From: Blautia sp.
GTDB lineage: Bacteria > Bacillota > Clostridia > Lachnospirales > Lachnospiraceae
Reading direction: 5' to 3'
Length of the DNA: 64,000 nt
Assembly: GCA_022770365.1 (NCBI GenBank)
Contig: JALEHU010000092.1
Span: 1 to 64,000 of the forward strand
The notes below the pieces were generated by a model. The model ran no database searches, was not told where the DNA came from, and worked only from the letters and a program-made list of their open reading frames with translations. Of the stretch, positions 40,514 through 50,529 are shown one piece after another (position 1 is the stretch's first letter; every line of letters begins with the position of its first letter). The translations under genes and the position numbers were made by a program.

Positions 40514-41782
40514 TTAAAGGGCTTTTGTCTTTACAGCATTGATTACGTCTGCATTTAATTTGACGGAATAGCGGAAGAGGATTATTCCGATCACAAACAA
40601 TATGGCGATCATCCCTACACCCTTGCTGATATCTCCCGTTATCTGTGATACAAGGCTTACAATAGTGGTTCCCACAAAAGAAGCACCCTTTCCGCAGATA
40701 TCCAGTAGACCGAAATATTCACCAGACTGTTCCGCGGGAATAATCTTGGTAAAATAGGAACGGGACAGTGCCTGAATTCCGCCCTGGAACATTCCTACAA
40801 AAACCGCCATAGCCCAGAACTGAGCCTGTGTGGTAAGAAACATGGCAAATACTGCGATCCCAAGGTAAGCCAGGATACAGATGGTGATCAGGACGTCTCC
40901 CGGGTATCTGGCTGCAAGACGTCCGAAAATGATACAGCAGGGGAAAGCAACAATCTGGGTAACCAGAAGTGCCAGAAGGAGCCCGGTACTGTCAAGCCCG
41001 AGAGCGGAGCCGTATGCAGTTGCCATATCAATGATTGTATAAACACCGTCAATATAAAAGAAAAACGCCAGCAGGAACATAAAGATCCGTTTTTCTTTAC
41101 GGATGTTTTTGAAAGTCCGTCCGATTCTGCGGAAGCTGTCTGCTACTGCATTGTTCTGCTTTTCAACATAATACTTATGCTGATAGGTTTTAAAAAGCGG
41201 TATCGTCATTAACACCCACCATAAAGCTGTGATCACAAAAGAGACAGTCATGGCCGTTGGCATGGAAATGCCGATACTTCCGGATCCCAGTACGATGATA
41301 AGGCATATAACGAAGGGAATGCAGCTTCCGATATATCCCCATGCATAACCCTGGGAGGATACATGATCCATGCGGTCTTCTGTGGTGACATCCGAAAGCA
41401 TGGAATCATAAAATATCAGGCTGCCGGAATAACCGATCTTGGCGATCAGAAAGATGATGAGAAAGGCAAGCCATTGCCTGGCCAGTCCCATGCTGACACA
41501 TCCGATCAGGCCTATAAGAAGAGTCAGGGAAAAGATCGGTTTTTTAAATCCTTTGGTGTCTGCAAGAGTACCAAGAACCGGCCCCAGCAGAGCAACGATG
41601 AGCGTGGCTGCGGATGCGGCATATCCCCAGTAGGCAAGATATTCCACAGAGGAAAGCCCGCCGCTTTCAGCGAGACCATTGAAATAAATGGGGATGATCG
41701 TGGCTATAAGAAGAGTGAAGGCCGAATTCCCCACATCATAGAGAACCCAGTTGCGTTCGCTTTTGGTCAATGTTATTTTCAT
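40514..41782 (-). CDS. MFS transporter, UMF1/Atg22-like
   Basis: VLYDVGNSAFTLLIATIIPIYF; LGTLADTKGFKKP. Confidence 0.85.
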   Translation of the reverse strand: MKITLTKSERNWVLYDVGNSAFTLLIATIIPIYFNGLAESGGLSSVEYLAYWGYAASAATLIVALLGPVLGTLADTKGFKKPIFSLTLLIGLIGCVSMGLARQWLAFLIIFLIAKIGYSGSLIFYDSMLSDVTTEDRMDHVSSQGYAWGYIGSCIPFVICLIIVLGSGSIGISMPTAMTVSFVITALWWVLMTIPLFKTYQHKYYVEKQNNAVADSFRRIGRTFKNIRKEKRIFMFLLAFFFYIDGVYTIIDMATAYGSALGLDSTGLLLALLVTQIVAFPCCIIFGRLAARYPGDVLITICILAYLGIAVFAMFLTTQAQFWAMAVFVGMFQGGIQALSRSYFTKIIPAEQSGEYFGLLDICGKGASFVGTTIVSLVSQITGDISKGVGMIAILFVIGIILFRYSVKLNADVINAVKTKAL

Positions 41783-42036
41783 TGGTATGTCCTCACTTTC
41801 GTGTCAGTTATCTTTATTATATCATACTTTGCTGTATATTTGAAGAAGGAGATGATATTGTTCGTGAGAAATCCCGCATTCATTCGGAACGGAAGAATGT
41901 TTCGGGAAAATTGCATCTGGTAAAGGGACAGGAGATATGCTAAAATAACGTAACTGTTCAGTGTTTCCAGAGATATCTGCTGGATAGCTGCAAAAAATAC
42001 AATATTTGAAAAGAAAAAGGGAAAGAGGAGTTTATT

Positions 42037-43242
42037 ATGAATTCTGCCAAAAATGCAAAAAGCCTGACACCGGGATATTCCTTTATTCAGGGATTTTTCT
42101 GGATGAATTTTGCCGCGATCATGGGATTTTCAAGCCTGTATCTGCTGGACTGCGGTTATTCCAACACACAGATCGGCATGATTATTGCTGTTGCCGGAAT
42201 CATATCTGCGGTTATGCAGCCTGTAATCGCAAGCTATGCGGACAGGCCTTCAAGTATATCTGTCAAAAAGATTATTCTGATCCTATCTGCAGTTCAGGTG
42301 ATTCTGGGTGTTCTGGTATTGCTTACATATCAGAAGGCCTTTGTGCTTACAGGACTCTTTTACGGCTGCCTGATCACGCTTTTACAGCTGCTGACTCCGC
42401 TGGTGAATTCTCTTGGAATGGAGAGTATTAACCAGGGGAAAAAACTGAATTTTGGTGCAGCCCGTGGAATGGGGTCGGTTGCATATGCTGTTTTTGCCTA
42501 TGTACTGGGCATTATAATTGCAAAAACGGGAGCAAGATTTGTTCCGGTCTCTATTATTGTTATTTATTCGGCTTTGCTGGTCAGTCTGCTTCTGTTTCCG
42601 TTTGAAAAAGAAGCGAAGAAATCTGTAAAATCTTCCCGGAAACAAAGCGCAAACCCGTTTGCATTTTTTCTCCGGTATAAGAGATTCAGTGTGGTACTTG
42701 TCGGATGCGTGCTCGTTTACATCAGTCATATTCTGCTGAACAGTTTTACTTTTCAGATTGTGGAAAGCAAGGGCGGCGGAAGTGAAGAAATGGGGTTTGT
42801 CATGGCACTCGGTGCTCTGGTGGAATTGCCGACTCTGTTTTGTTTCACTTTTATGATGAAAAAAATTCGCTGCGATATCTGGTTCCGTATATCCGGTATT
42901 TTCTTTATGCTGAAAACGCTGGGAACCCTTCTTGCTCCGAATATTCCGGTGTTTTACGCGGTACAGATATTCCAGATGCTTGGCTGGGCGCTGATTACGG
43001 TATCTTCTGTTTACTATGTAAATTCCATTATGGATGAACAGGACGCGATTAAAGGGCAGGCGTATATGACTATGACGTATACACTGGGAAGTGTGATCGG
43101 TGCGCTGCTCGGGGGCGCACTGATTGATATTGCCGGAGTGAATATGATGCTGACGTTCGGTACTGCGGCTGCAGCTGTGGGAATGGTAATCATGCTTGTG
43201 GCTGCAGAGAAAGGAAGAACGGATAGCCCTGTTTCCAGATAA
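42037..43242 (+). CDS. MFS transporter (LacY/NHS-like 12-TM)
   Basis: GFFWMNFAAIMGFSSLYLLDCGYSNTQIGMIIAVAGIISAVMQPVIASYADR. Confidence 0.85.
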   Translation: MNSAKNAKSLTPGYSFIQGFFWMNFAAIMGFSSLYLLDCGYSNTQIGMIIAVAGIISAVMQPVIASYADRPSSISVKKIILILSAVQVILGVLVLLTYQKAFVLTGLFYGCLITLLQLLTPLVNSLGMESINQGKKLNFGAARGMGSVAYAVFAYVLGIIIAKTGARFVPVSIIVIYSALLVSLLLFPFEKEAKKSVKSSRKQSANPFAFFLRYKRFSVVLVGCVLVYISHILLNSFTFQIVESKGGGSEEMGFVMALGALVELPTLFCFTFMMKKIRCDIWFRISGIFFMLKTLGTLLAPNIPVFYAVQIFQMLGWALITVSSVYYVNSIMDEQDAIKGQAYMTMTYTLGSVIGALLGGALIDIAGVNMMLTFGTAAAAVGMVIMLVAAEKGRTDSPVSR

Positions 43243-43347
43243 GCATGCCGGAGTTACCCGCGGAGCCGTGGAACCGGCAGGGCGTTGATTTTTAAAAAAA
43301 GTTGTAGTAGAATAACGGAAGATCAAATAAAGAAAAGAGGAATCAGT

Positions 43348-43785
43348 ATGGAATTAGCAACTTTACAAAAAGATATGATCGCAGCAATGAAGGCAAAGGA
43401 TAAACCGAGAAAAGAAGCCATTTCCGCACTGGTATCTGCTGTAAAAAAGGCAGGAATCGATGCAGGCTGCAGAGATGATATTCCAAGTTCCATGGTAGAT
43501 CAGGTAATCCTGAAAGAACAGAAAACTGCGAAGGAGCAGATTGATACCTGTCCGGCTGACAGAACAGATTTGAAGGCTGAATATCAGTTCCGCTATGATG
43601 TGATCTCAGAATATGCTCCGCAGCTTATGTCCGAAGATGAAGTAAAAGCGTTTCTCCAGGATAGATTTGCAGATCTTCTCGCGGGCAAAAATAAAGGGAT
43701 GATCATGAAAAATGTGATGCCTGAACTGAAAGGAAAAGCCGACGGCAAAGTCATCAATCAGGTTGTCGCCGAACTTTGCAAATAA
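43348..43785 (+). CDS. GatB/YqeY domain protein
   Basis: LQKDMIAAMKAKDKPRKEAISALVSAVKKAGID..; C-terminal GatB/YqeY fold. Confidence 0.9.
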   Translation: MELATLQKDMIAAMKAKDKPRKEAISALVSAVKKAGIDAGCRDDIPSSMVDQVILKEQKTAKEQIDTCPADRTDLKAEYQFRYDVISEYAPQLMSEDEVKAFLQDRFADLLAGKNKGMIMKNVMPELKGKADGKVINQVVAELCK

Positions 43786-43787
43786 GT

Positions 43788-44606
43788 ATGGGAAAGATTA
43801 TATTTCTTGATATTGACGGAACGATCCGCTGGTTTGACGGAAGTGTTCCGGATAGCACTATTTATGCGATCCGCGAGGCCAGGAAGCGCGGACACGAAGT
43901 ATGTGTCTGCAGCGGACGCCCATTAAGTCTCATTGAAAAGAGCATTCTTGATATCGGGTTTGACGGAATTGTATCCTGTACCGGAACTTATGTAGTGTAC
44001 CGGGGCAAGTGTGTTCAAAGAGTCAGTTTTGATCCGCGAACAGTTCATGAGCTTTGCGAATATCTTGTGGATAAGGACTGCATGATCGAACTGCAGCGCT
44101 ATGATCAGACGTTCCTTTTGAAGAGGTTTGTCAACCGCTATGAAGAAATGGGCAGAAACATGATGAAAAGCCTTGGAGAAGGGGCGAAGGAACTGGAACC
44201 GTATCCTGCCCTGGCGGAACAGGATACGGATGTGGAGAATGTGGAAAAGGTGATGTTCTTCAGCCGGAAAGTACCTTACGATGAGATTTACAGTGAATGG
44301 TCTGACAGGGTGGTTATGACACCCTTCAGTATTCCCAATGCCGAGCGCTGGGGTGGGGAGATTTCTCCGCTTAATGTCAATAAAACGTCAGGAATCAGAA
44401 GTGTTCTGGAACACAGTTCCTATTCCAGAGAGGATGTCATCGCAATTGGTGACAGTGACAATGATGCAGATATGCTGGAATTCGCAGCAACAGGAGTTGC
44501 CATGGGAAATGCCACTGAAAATGCCCGCAGGGCAGCTGACTGGCAGACAGCACCGCTTCTGGAGGACGGAATACTGAAAGCCTTTCGTAAGCTTGAATTA
44601 ATCTGA
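43788..44606 (+). CDS. HAD superfamily Cof-type hydrolase
   Basis: IIFLDIDGTIRWFDG; AIGDSDNDADMLEFAATGVAMGNA. Confidence 0.93.
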   Translation: MGKIIFLDIDGTIRWFDGSVPDSTIYAIREARKRGHEVCVCSGRPLSLIEKSILDIGFDGIVSCTGTYVVYRGKCVQRVSFDPRTVHELCEYLVDKDCMIELQRYDQTFLLKRFVNRYEEMGRNMMKSLGEGAKELEPYPALAEQDTDVENVEKVMFFSRKVPYDEIYSEWSDRVVMTPFSIPNAERWGGEISPLNVNKTSGIRSVLEHSSYSREDVIAIGDSDNDADMLEFAATGVAMGNATENARRAADWQTAPLLEDGILKAFRKLELI

Positions 44607-45491
44607 CCGGGTCAGTTTCTGATATTCTCTGGGAGAGTATCCCATTCTCTCCCGGAATACCCGGGAAAAATAAGAAGAGCTGGAAAATCCGCATTGTATA
44701 GCTGCTTCCGTGATATTTCCGCTTTCTCTGGACAGAAGCTCAAGACTCTGCTCGATTCTGAAATTGAGAAGATAATCAAACAGAGATTCACGCATGTGTT
44801 TTTTAAAAAATCTGCAGCATTCGCTGGGGCAGATATTTACTTCTGCAGCTATATCGTCCAGTGTGATTTTTTCCTGGTAGTGTCCATGGATGTAAGTGAG
44901 AATCTGTTTCAGGCGGTCAATGTTTTTGGCATCTGCCGGATTGTCCTGTGTTTTATGCACATGCCTGCATACTATTCGCCAGACATCCATCAGAAGAAGA
45001 TAGATCTGGAAGTCATAATCTGTTTCCTGTTTCTGATGATTGTATAAATATTCTATTTTCTGCAGACTTTTGAGGATGGTTTCCTGCCATTGCCCGGATG
45101 AGGCAAGTACAAGGCAGGGAATGGAAGGATTCTCAACAATACGGTCTGCATATTTTTCTTTTAGAAAACTGTTTTTATATCCTTCCAGAAGCCTGGGATG
45201 AAAGGTGATGGATACATAATGACAGTCCTGGTCATTGACAGGATGCCCGGAGTGGAGCATGTTGGAATTGCACAGAAGCCCCTGTCCGGGCTTCAGTTCA
45301 TAGACCTGCTCGTTTACCTGATAGCGGATCTGGCCTTCGAGAACATAAGTCCATTCCAGCTCCGTGTGCCAGTGCCACATGAAAGAACGGCGCTCATAAT
45401 CGGAAAGACGTTCATGGCTGACTCTCACAGGAAATCCATATGTTCCGTGAATCTTGATTTCTTTCTGATTGCGGTCGGTCTGAATCTGCAT
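44598..45491 (-). CDS. AraC family transcriptional regulator
   Basis: KITLDDIAAEVNICPSECCRFFKKHMRESLFDYL..CGFSSSSYFSRVFRERMGYSPREYQ. Confidence 0.92.
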   Translation of the reverse strand: MQIQTDRNQKEIKIHGTYGFPVRVSHERLSDYERRSFMWHWHTELEWTYVLEGQIRYQVNEQVYELKPGQGLLCNSNMLHSGHPVNDQDCHYVSITFHPRLLEGYKNSFLKEKYADRIVENPSIPCLVLASSGQWQETILKSLQKIEYLYNHQKQETDYDFQIYLLLMDVWRIVCRHVHKTQDNPADAKNIDRLKQILTYIHGHYQEKITLDDIAAEVNICPSECCRFFKKHMRESLFDYLLNFRIEQSLELLSRESGNITEAAIQCGFSSSSYFSRVFRERMGYSPREYQKLTRSD

Positions 45492-45691
45492 ATTTTCTCC
45501 TTATTTCTGTAAACATGGTAAAAAATCAGCATATCAAACTGTGAAAGCTCCGAACAGCTGAACAATACCTCAATATAGTGCAAAAACAGTCTAAAATAAT
45601 TGTAGAAATATCTTCTGATTCTCATTATAATAGCATTAACAACAAAGTCAAGACAGAAAGACCAAACTGGCAGAGAGCCATAGAAGCAAAA

Positions 45692-45718
45692 GTTACTGTA
45701 CTCTCCGTTCACAGTAAC
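45692..45718 (-). mobile_element. 27-bp palindromic member of MITE-like family A in the galK upstream region
   Basis: GTTACTGTACTCTCCGTTCACAGTAAC, reverse complement of the 9693 type; flanks AAGCAAAA / ATACAAAA (6/8). Confidence 0.55.
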
Positions 45719-45756
45719 ATACAAAAACTATATCATGTAAAAGGAGTAAATCCGCG

Positions 45757-47040
45757 ATGAAAGCAGAACAGGTTAAAGAGTTATTAAAAAAAGATTCTTC
45801 CGTACAGCTTCTGGAGCAGATGTACGGCAAAGGAAAAGCGGAAGTAAACGCTGAGCGTTATGAACTGGCAGCCAATGGCTTTTCCAGATCATTCGGAGAC
45901 AGAGAATTTGAATTTTTTACTTCCCCGGGAAGAACAGAGATCGGTGGTAATCATACTGACCACAACCAGGGTAAGATTCTTGCAGGAAGTGTCCAGATGG
46001 ACTGTGTAGCGGCAGCTGCTGCAAACGGTACCGAAACCATTCACATGATCAGTGAAACATACAGGCAGGATCTGGTTATTGATCTGAATGACCTTGAACC
46101 GGGCAGTCAGACAACAGGAACCCTTCCTCTTGTGAAAGGCGTACTGGCAGGTCTTGAAAAAAGAGGTTTTGAGATTCACGGATTCGACGCTTATGTAACC
46201 AGCAACGTGATCGGAGGATCCGGCGTAAGTTCTTCCGCATCTTTTGAAATGCTGGTATGTTCTATTGTGGATTATCTTTTCAATAATTATACAAGAGACG
46301 TGGTATCCTACGCAAAAGCAGGACAGTATGCAGAGAACAAATACTGGCTGAAAGGCTCCGGGCTGCTGGATCAGATGGCATGTGCGGTAGGCGGAATCAT
46401 TACCATTGATTTCGCAGATACAGAAGAACCGGAAATGCGCAGGGTAGACTGTAATTTTGATGATCTGAATCTGGATCTTGTTATTGTAAATACCGGAAAA
46501 GGACATGCGGATCTGAGCGCTGAATATTCTTCTATTCCAAATGAAATGAAGAGCGTTGCAAAGTATTTCGGAAAAGAAGTCCTGGCTCAGGTGGCGGAAG
46601 AGGATGTCATTGAAAATGTAAAAGACATCCGCAGGAAATGCGGTGACCGTGCACTTCTGCGTGCCTTCCACTTCTTTGAGGAGAGCAGACGTGTGGATGA
46701 TCAGGTAGCTGCACTGGAGAGCGGTGACAAGGAACGTTTCCTTCAGGAAATCACAGCTTCCGGAAATTCTTCCTGGAAATGGCTTCAGAACTGTTATCTC
46801 AATGAGACTCCGCAGGAGCAGTCCATCAGCTGCACTCTCGCACTCACGGAACTTTTCCTGAAAAAGATCTATGGTGGTGCATGCCGTGTTCATGGCGGCG
46901 GATTTGCAGGTGTGATCGCTGCATTTATTCCAAAGGAACATACCGCAGAATACTGCAGGTATATTGACAAAGCACTTGGTGACGGATCTGCTTTTGTCAT
47001 GCATATCCGTAAACAGGGTGCAATACATCTGGAGTTTTAA
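45757..47040 (+). CDS. galK: Galactokinase
   Basis: FFTSPGRTEIGGNHTDHNQGKILAGS; GGSGVSSSASFEML; RVHGGGFAGVIAAFI. Confidence 0.95.
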   Translation: MKAEQVKELLKKDSSVQLLEQMYGKGKAEVNAERYELAANGFSRSFGDREFEFFTSPGRTEIGGNHTDHNQGKILAGSVQMDCVAAAAANGTETIHMISETYRQDLVIDLNDLEPGSQTTGTLPLVKGVLAGLEKRGFEIHGFDAYVTSNVIGGSGVSSSASFEMLVCSIVDYLFNNYTRDVVSYAKAGQYAENKYWLKGSGLLDQMACAVGGIITIDFADTEEPEMRRVDCNFDDLNLDLVIVNTGKGHADLSAEYSSIPNEMKSVAKYFGKEVLAQVAEEDVIENVKDIRRKCGDRALLRAFHFFEESRRVDDQVAALESGDKERFLQEITASGNSSWKWLQNCYLNETPQEQSISCTLALTELFLKKIYGGACRVHGGGFAGVIAAFIPKEHTAEYCRYIDKALGDGSAFVMHIRKQGAIHLEF

Positions 47041-47046
47041 TAGTAT

Positions 47047-47090
47047 GATACCAGGGTCAAAAGGTCGTCAAAATACCTTTTGACCCCATC
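47047..47090. mobile_element. 44-bp short copy of inverted-repeat family B between galK and galE
   Basis: GATACCAGGGTCAAAAGGTCGTCAAAATACCTTTTGACCCCATC; flanked by ATAGTAT (47040-47046, 47091-47097). Confidence 0.75.
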
Positions 47091-47145
47091 ATAGTATAAG
47101 GCTTATAATAAATATTAATCAAATCTATCAAAGGAGGATATTATA

Positions 47146-48162
47146 ATGGCAATTTTAGTAACAGGCGGTGCAGGATATATTGGAAGCCACACAGTTGTTG
47201 AACTTCAGAATGCCGGATATGAAGTAGTGGTACTTGATAATCTGAGCAACTCAAGCGAAAAATCTCTGGAACGTGTTGAAAAGATCACAGGAAAACCGGT
47301 GAAATTTTACAAGGCTGATATTCTTGACAGAGATGCGCTGAATAATATTTTCGAAACTGAAAAAATTGATTCCTGTATTCATTTCGCAGGCCTGAAGGCA
47401 GTAGGAGAATCTGTTGCAAAACCCTGGGAATATTATGAAAATAATATCGCAGGAACTCTTACTCTTGTTGATGTGATGAGAAAACACGGTGTCAAAAATA
47501 TTATTTTCTCTTCCTCAGCAACTGTTTATGGTGATCCGGCAATCATTCCGATCACAGAGGAATGCCCGAAGGGACAGTGTACCAATCCTTACGGATGGAC
47601 CAAGTCCATGCTTGAGCAGATCCTTTCTGATATTCAGAAAGCGGATCCGCAGTGGAATGTTGTTCTTCTCCGTTACTTTAATCCGATCGGTGCTCATAAG
47701 AGCGGTACCATCGGAGAAAATCCCAATGGTATACCGAACAATCTGATGCCTTACATTACACAGGTTGCAGTAGGAAAGCTGAAAGAACTTGGTGTATTCG
47801 GCAATGATTATGATACGCCGGATGGTACAGGCGTCAGAGATTATATCCATGTTGTAGACCTTGCAAGGGGACATGTAAAAGCCCTTAAGAAAATTGAGGA
47901 TAATTCCGGGCTGAACATTTACAATCTGGGAACCGGCAAAGGCTACAGTGTACTTGACATTGTGAAAAACTTCGAAGCAGCCACCGGTGTGAAGATCCCG
48001 TATGTGATCAAAGACCGCCGCCCCGGTGATATTGCCACCTGCTATTCTGACGCATCCAAGGCAAAGAGAGAGCTTGGCTGGGAGGCTGAATATGATATCA
48101 AAGATATGTGTGCGGATTCCTGGAACTGGCAGTCTCATAATCCCAATGGATACGAGGAATAA
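47146..48162 (+). CDS. galE: UDP-glucose 4-epimerase
   Basis: [30 protein letters not shown]. Confidence 0.97.
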   Translation: MAILVTGGAGYIGSHTVVELQNAGYEVVVLDNLSNSSEKSLERVEKITGKPVKFYKADILDRDALNNIFETEKIDSCIHFAGLKAVGESVAKPWEYYENNIAGTLTLVDVMRKHGVKNIIFSSSATVYGDPAIIPITEECPKGQCTNPYGWTKSMLEQILSDIQKADPQWNVVLLRYFNPIGAHKSGTIGENPNGIPNNLMPYITQVAVGKLKELGVFGNDYDTPDGTGVRDYIHVVDLARGHVKALKKIEDNSGLNIYNLGTGKGYSVLDIVKNFEAATGVKIPYVIKDRRPGDIATCYSDASKAKRELGWEAEYDIKDMCADSWNWQSHNPNGYEE

Positions 48163-48203
48163 CAGGAATAATAGGAATAAAAAAATACAGGCAGATAATC
48201 TAT

Positions 48204-48249
48204 GATCAACAGTCCTGCAGGAACATAAGTCTCCTGCAGGACTGTTTCA
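48204..48249 (+). terminator. Terminator after galE
   Basis: AACAGTCCTGCAGGA...TCCTGCAGGACTGTTT. Confidence 0.75.
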
Positions 48250-48377
48250 TGTTGCTATTGTATCTTTTGTCGGATTATGTTATAATTGTACAACGTTTTA
48301 TCGTGAAATCTCCTATACCTGCAGATGGATTCTGTCTGTATACAGGAAGAAAAAAGATTATTGGGAGGAAAGTGTTT

Positions 48378-49895
48378 ATGAGTAACTCTTTGTTTATCGG
48401 AACCTGGTGGGCTCTGGTTCCGCCTGTGCTGGCAATTGTACTTGCCTTCATCACGAAGGAAGTGTACAGTTCGCTGCTCATTGGTATTATCGTTGGTGTC
48501 CTGTTTTATACAGGATTTGTACCGTGGGATGCGTTTAATGCATTATTCGATATCATGAAAGAGAATATGAATCTTAATATTCTGATTTTCGATATCATGC
48601 TCGGTATGATTATTGTGCTTATGCAGAAATCGGGCGGCTCAGCTGCTTACGGCAGCTGGGCAGGCAAAAAGATCAAGAGTAAAAAATCAGCTCTTCTTGC
48701 TACCAGCGGTCTTGGAATGCTGATCTTTGTGGATGATTATTTTAACTGTCTGACAGTCGGTTCTGTTATGCGTCCTGTTACGGACCGCTATAAAGTATCC
48801 AGAGCAAAACTTGCATATATTATTGATGCGACAGCAGCGCCGATCTGTATTATTGCACCTATTTCATCATGGGCAGCCGCAGTGAATTCCTATGTTCCGG
48901 AAGACGCGGGCATTACAGGATTCCAGTTATTCCTGAGAACGATTCCTTATAATCTGTATGCACTTCTGACGATTGTAATGGTTCTTTATATTACCTGCCG
49001 CGGATTTGACTTCGGACAGATGAAGGTACATGAAATGAACGCGGCAAAGGGTGATCTGTTTACCAGCGGAGCAGAGGAATTTGACAATGTATCAGATGAA
49101 AAAATTTCGTCAAATGGTAAGGTATATGACCTTGTACTTCCCATTGCCGTTCTGATTGTTTCTGCAGTTGGCGCAATGATCTACACGGGTATGCTGGACG
49201 GCGCAACGAATCTGATCGATGCATTTGCCGGCTGTGATGCAGAAACAAGCCTTATTTTTGCAACGTTTGTTACCGTGCTTTTTATGATGGTTCTGTATCT
49301 TCCCCGCAAGGTTGTAAGTTTTAAGGAATTTATGAACAGTCTTGTAGAAGGGTTTAAACTGATGATTCCTGCTGTCATGGTACTGATTCTTGCATGGACA
49401 CTGAAGGGCGTGGGCGATTCCCTCTGTCTTGGGGATTTTGTACGTGGTGTTGTCGGCAATAATGCATCCGCCAGTGTTCTTGTTCCGGTGATTATGTTTG
49501 GAGTCGGACTGTTTCTGGGATTTTCCACAGGTACTTCCTGGGGAACATTTGCGATTCTGATCCCGATCGTGGCTTCTCTGTTTGGCGGACAGAATCTGGA
49601 GATGATGATCATTTCCGTTTCTGCAGTTCTTGCCGGTGCAGTCTGCGGTGACCATGTTTCTCCGATTTCGGATACTACGATCATGTCATCAGCCGGTGCA
49701 CAGAGTAATCATATTAATCACGTATCTACGCAGATGCAGTATGCAATGGTGGTTGCTGCTGTATGTGCAGTTGGCTACATTATTGCCGGCATATGCAAAA
49801 ACTGGATCATTACGCTGGCATTAAGCCTGCTCATTCTGATCGCTGTTCTGGAATTTATTCGTGCATACAGCGAGAAGCAGGAGCTGAAAAGATGA
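48378..49895 (+). CDS. Na+/H+ antiporter NhaC family protein
   Basis: PPVLAIVLAFITKEVYSSLLIGIIVG; GDHVSPISDTTIMSSAGA. Confidence 0.92.
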   Translation: MSNSLFIGTWWALVPPVLAIVLAFITKEVYSSLLIGIIVGVLFYTGFVPWDAFNALFDIMKENMNLNILIFDIMLGMIIVLMQKSGGSAAYGSWAGKKIKSKKSALLATSGLGMLIFVDDYFNCLTVGSVMRPVTDRYKVSRAKLAYIIDATAAPICIIAPISSWAAAVNSYVPEDAGITGFQLFLRTIPYNLYALLTIVMVLYITCRGFDFGQMKVHEMNAAKGDLFTSGAEEFDNVSDEKISSNGKVYDLVLPIAVLIVSAVGAMIYTGMLDGATNLIDAFAGCDAETSLIFATFVTVLFMMVLYLPRKVVSFKEFMNSLVEGFKLMIPAVMVLILAWTLKGVGDSLCLGDFVRGVVGNNASASVLVPVIMFGVGLFLGFSTGTSWGTFAILIPIVASLFGGQNLEMMIISVSAVLAGAVCGDHVSPISDTTIMSSAGAQSNHINHVSTQMQYAMVVAAVCAVGYIIAGICKNWIITLALSLLILIAVLEFIRAYSEKQELKR

Positions 49896-50494
49896 AAATT
49901 GATGTGCCATACATCAATCAAAGTGAAAAATATCCTACAGGGTGTGAAAGCGTGACTTCGGTCATGCTTTTGCATTATCTGGGATATGATATTTCGGTTG
50001 ATGAGTTTATTGAGAAATACCTGGTTAAGAAAGAATTTGAAATAAGAGACGGAGTGCTGTATGGTCCGAATCCCTGGGAATGCTTTGCGGGAAGCCCCTA
50101 TGATCCGGATTCCTTCGGATGCTATGCTCCGGTGATCTGCCGGGCACTTGAACAGATCGCGGGAGACCGGTATGAGGTTCTTGATGAAACAGGAAAAGAT
50201 TTGGATGATCTGGCAGATGCTTATTTGAAACAGGATATGCCTGTCATTCTCTGGAATTCCATCAATATGCGGGAACCGGTGATCGGACCGGAATGGAAGC
50301 TTCCGGATACGGGTGAGACGTTTACCTGGATTTCTAATGAACACTGTATGCTTCTTGTAGGGGAAGACAGCGAACACTATATTTTTAATGACCCGTATGA
50401 AAATCGCGGAGTCATTGCGTGCCCGAAGGAAATTATCAGGGACAGGTATGAAACATACCATCGTCAGGCAGTAGGACTGAAAAAACGACCATAA
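49892..50494 (+). CDS. C39-like cysteine peptidase domain protein
   Basis: IDVPYINQSEKYPTGCESVTSVMLLHYLGYDISVDEFIEKYL; WISNEHCMLLVGED. Confidence 0.88.
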   Translation: MKIDVPYINQSEKYPTGCESVTSVMLLHYLGYDISVDEFIEKYLVKKEFEIRDGVLYGPNPWECFAGSPYDPDSFGCYAPVICRALEQIAGDRYEVLDETGKDLDDLADAYLKQDMPVILWNSINMREPVIGPEWKLPDTGETFTWISNEHCMLLVGEDSEHYIFNDPYENRGVIACPKEIIRDRYETYHRQAVGLKKRP

Positions 50495-50515
50495 ATCAAT
50501 ATGGTCGTTTTTTCA
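50481..50515. terminator. Terminator
   Basis: AAAAACGACCATAAATCAATATGGTCGTTTTTT. Confidence 0.8.
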
Positions 50516-50529
50516 TGTAAGTGATGGAT

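Noticed and set aside
41950-41991. Possible fifth family A copy (GTAACTGTTCAG..CTGGATAGCTGC)
   Set aside because: Only 8/12 match at the right end and poor flanking repeat; too diverged to list as a feature.
45684-45726. 27-bp palindrome upstream of galK as an AraC/GalR operator
   Set aside because: It matches the dispersed family A repeat and has degraded flanking duplications, so an insertion origin explains it better, although later co-option as an operator is possible.
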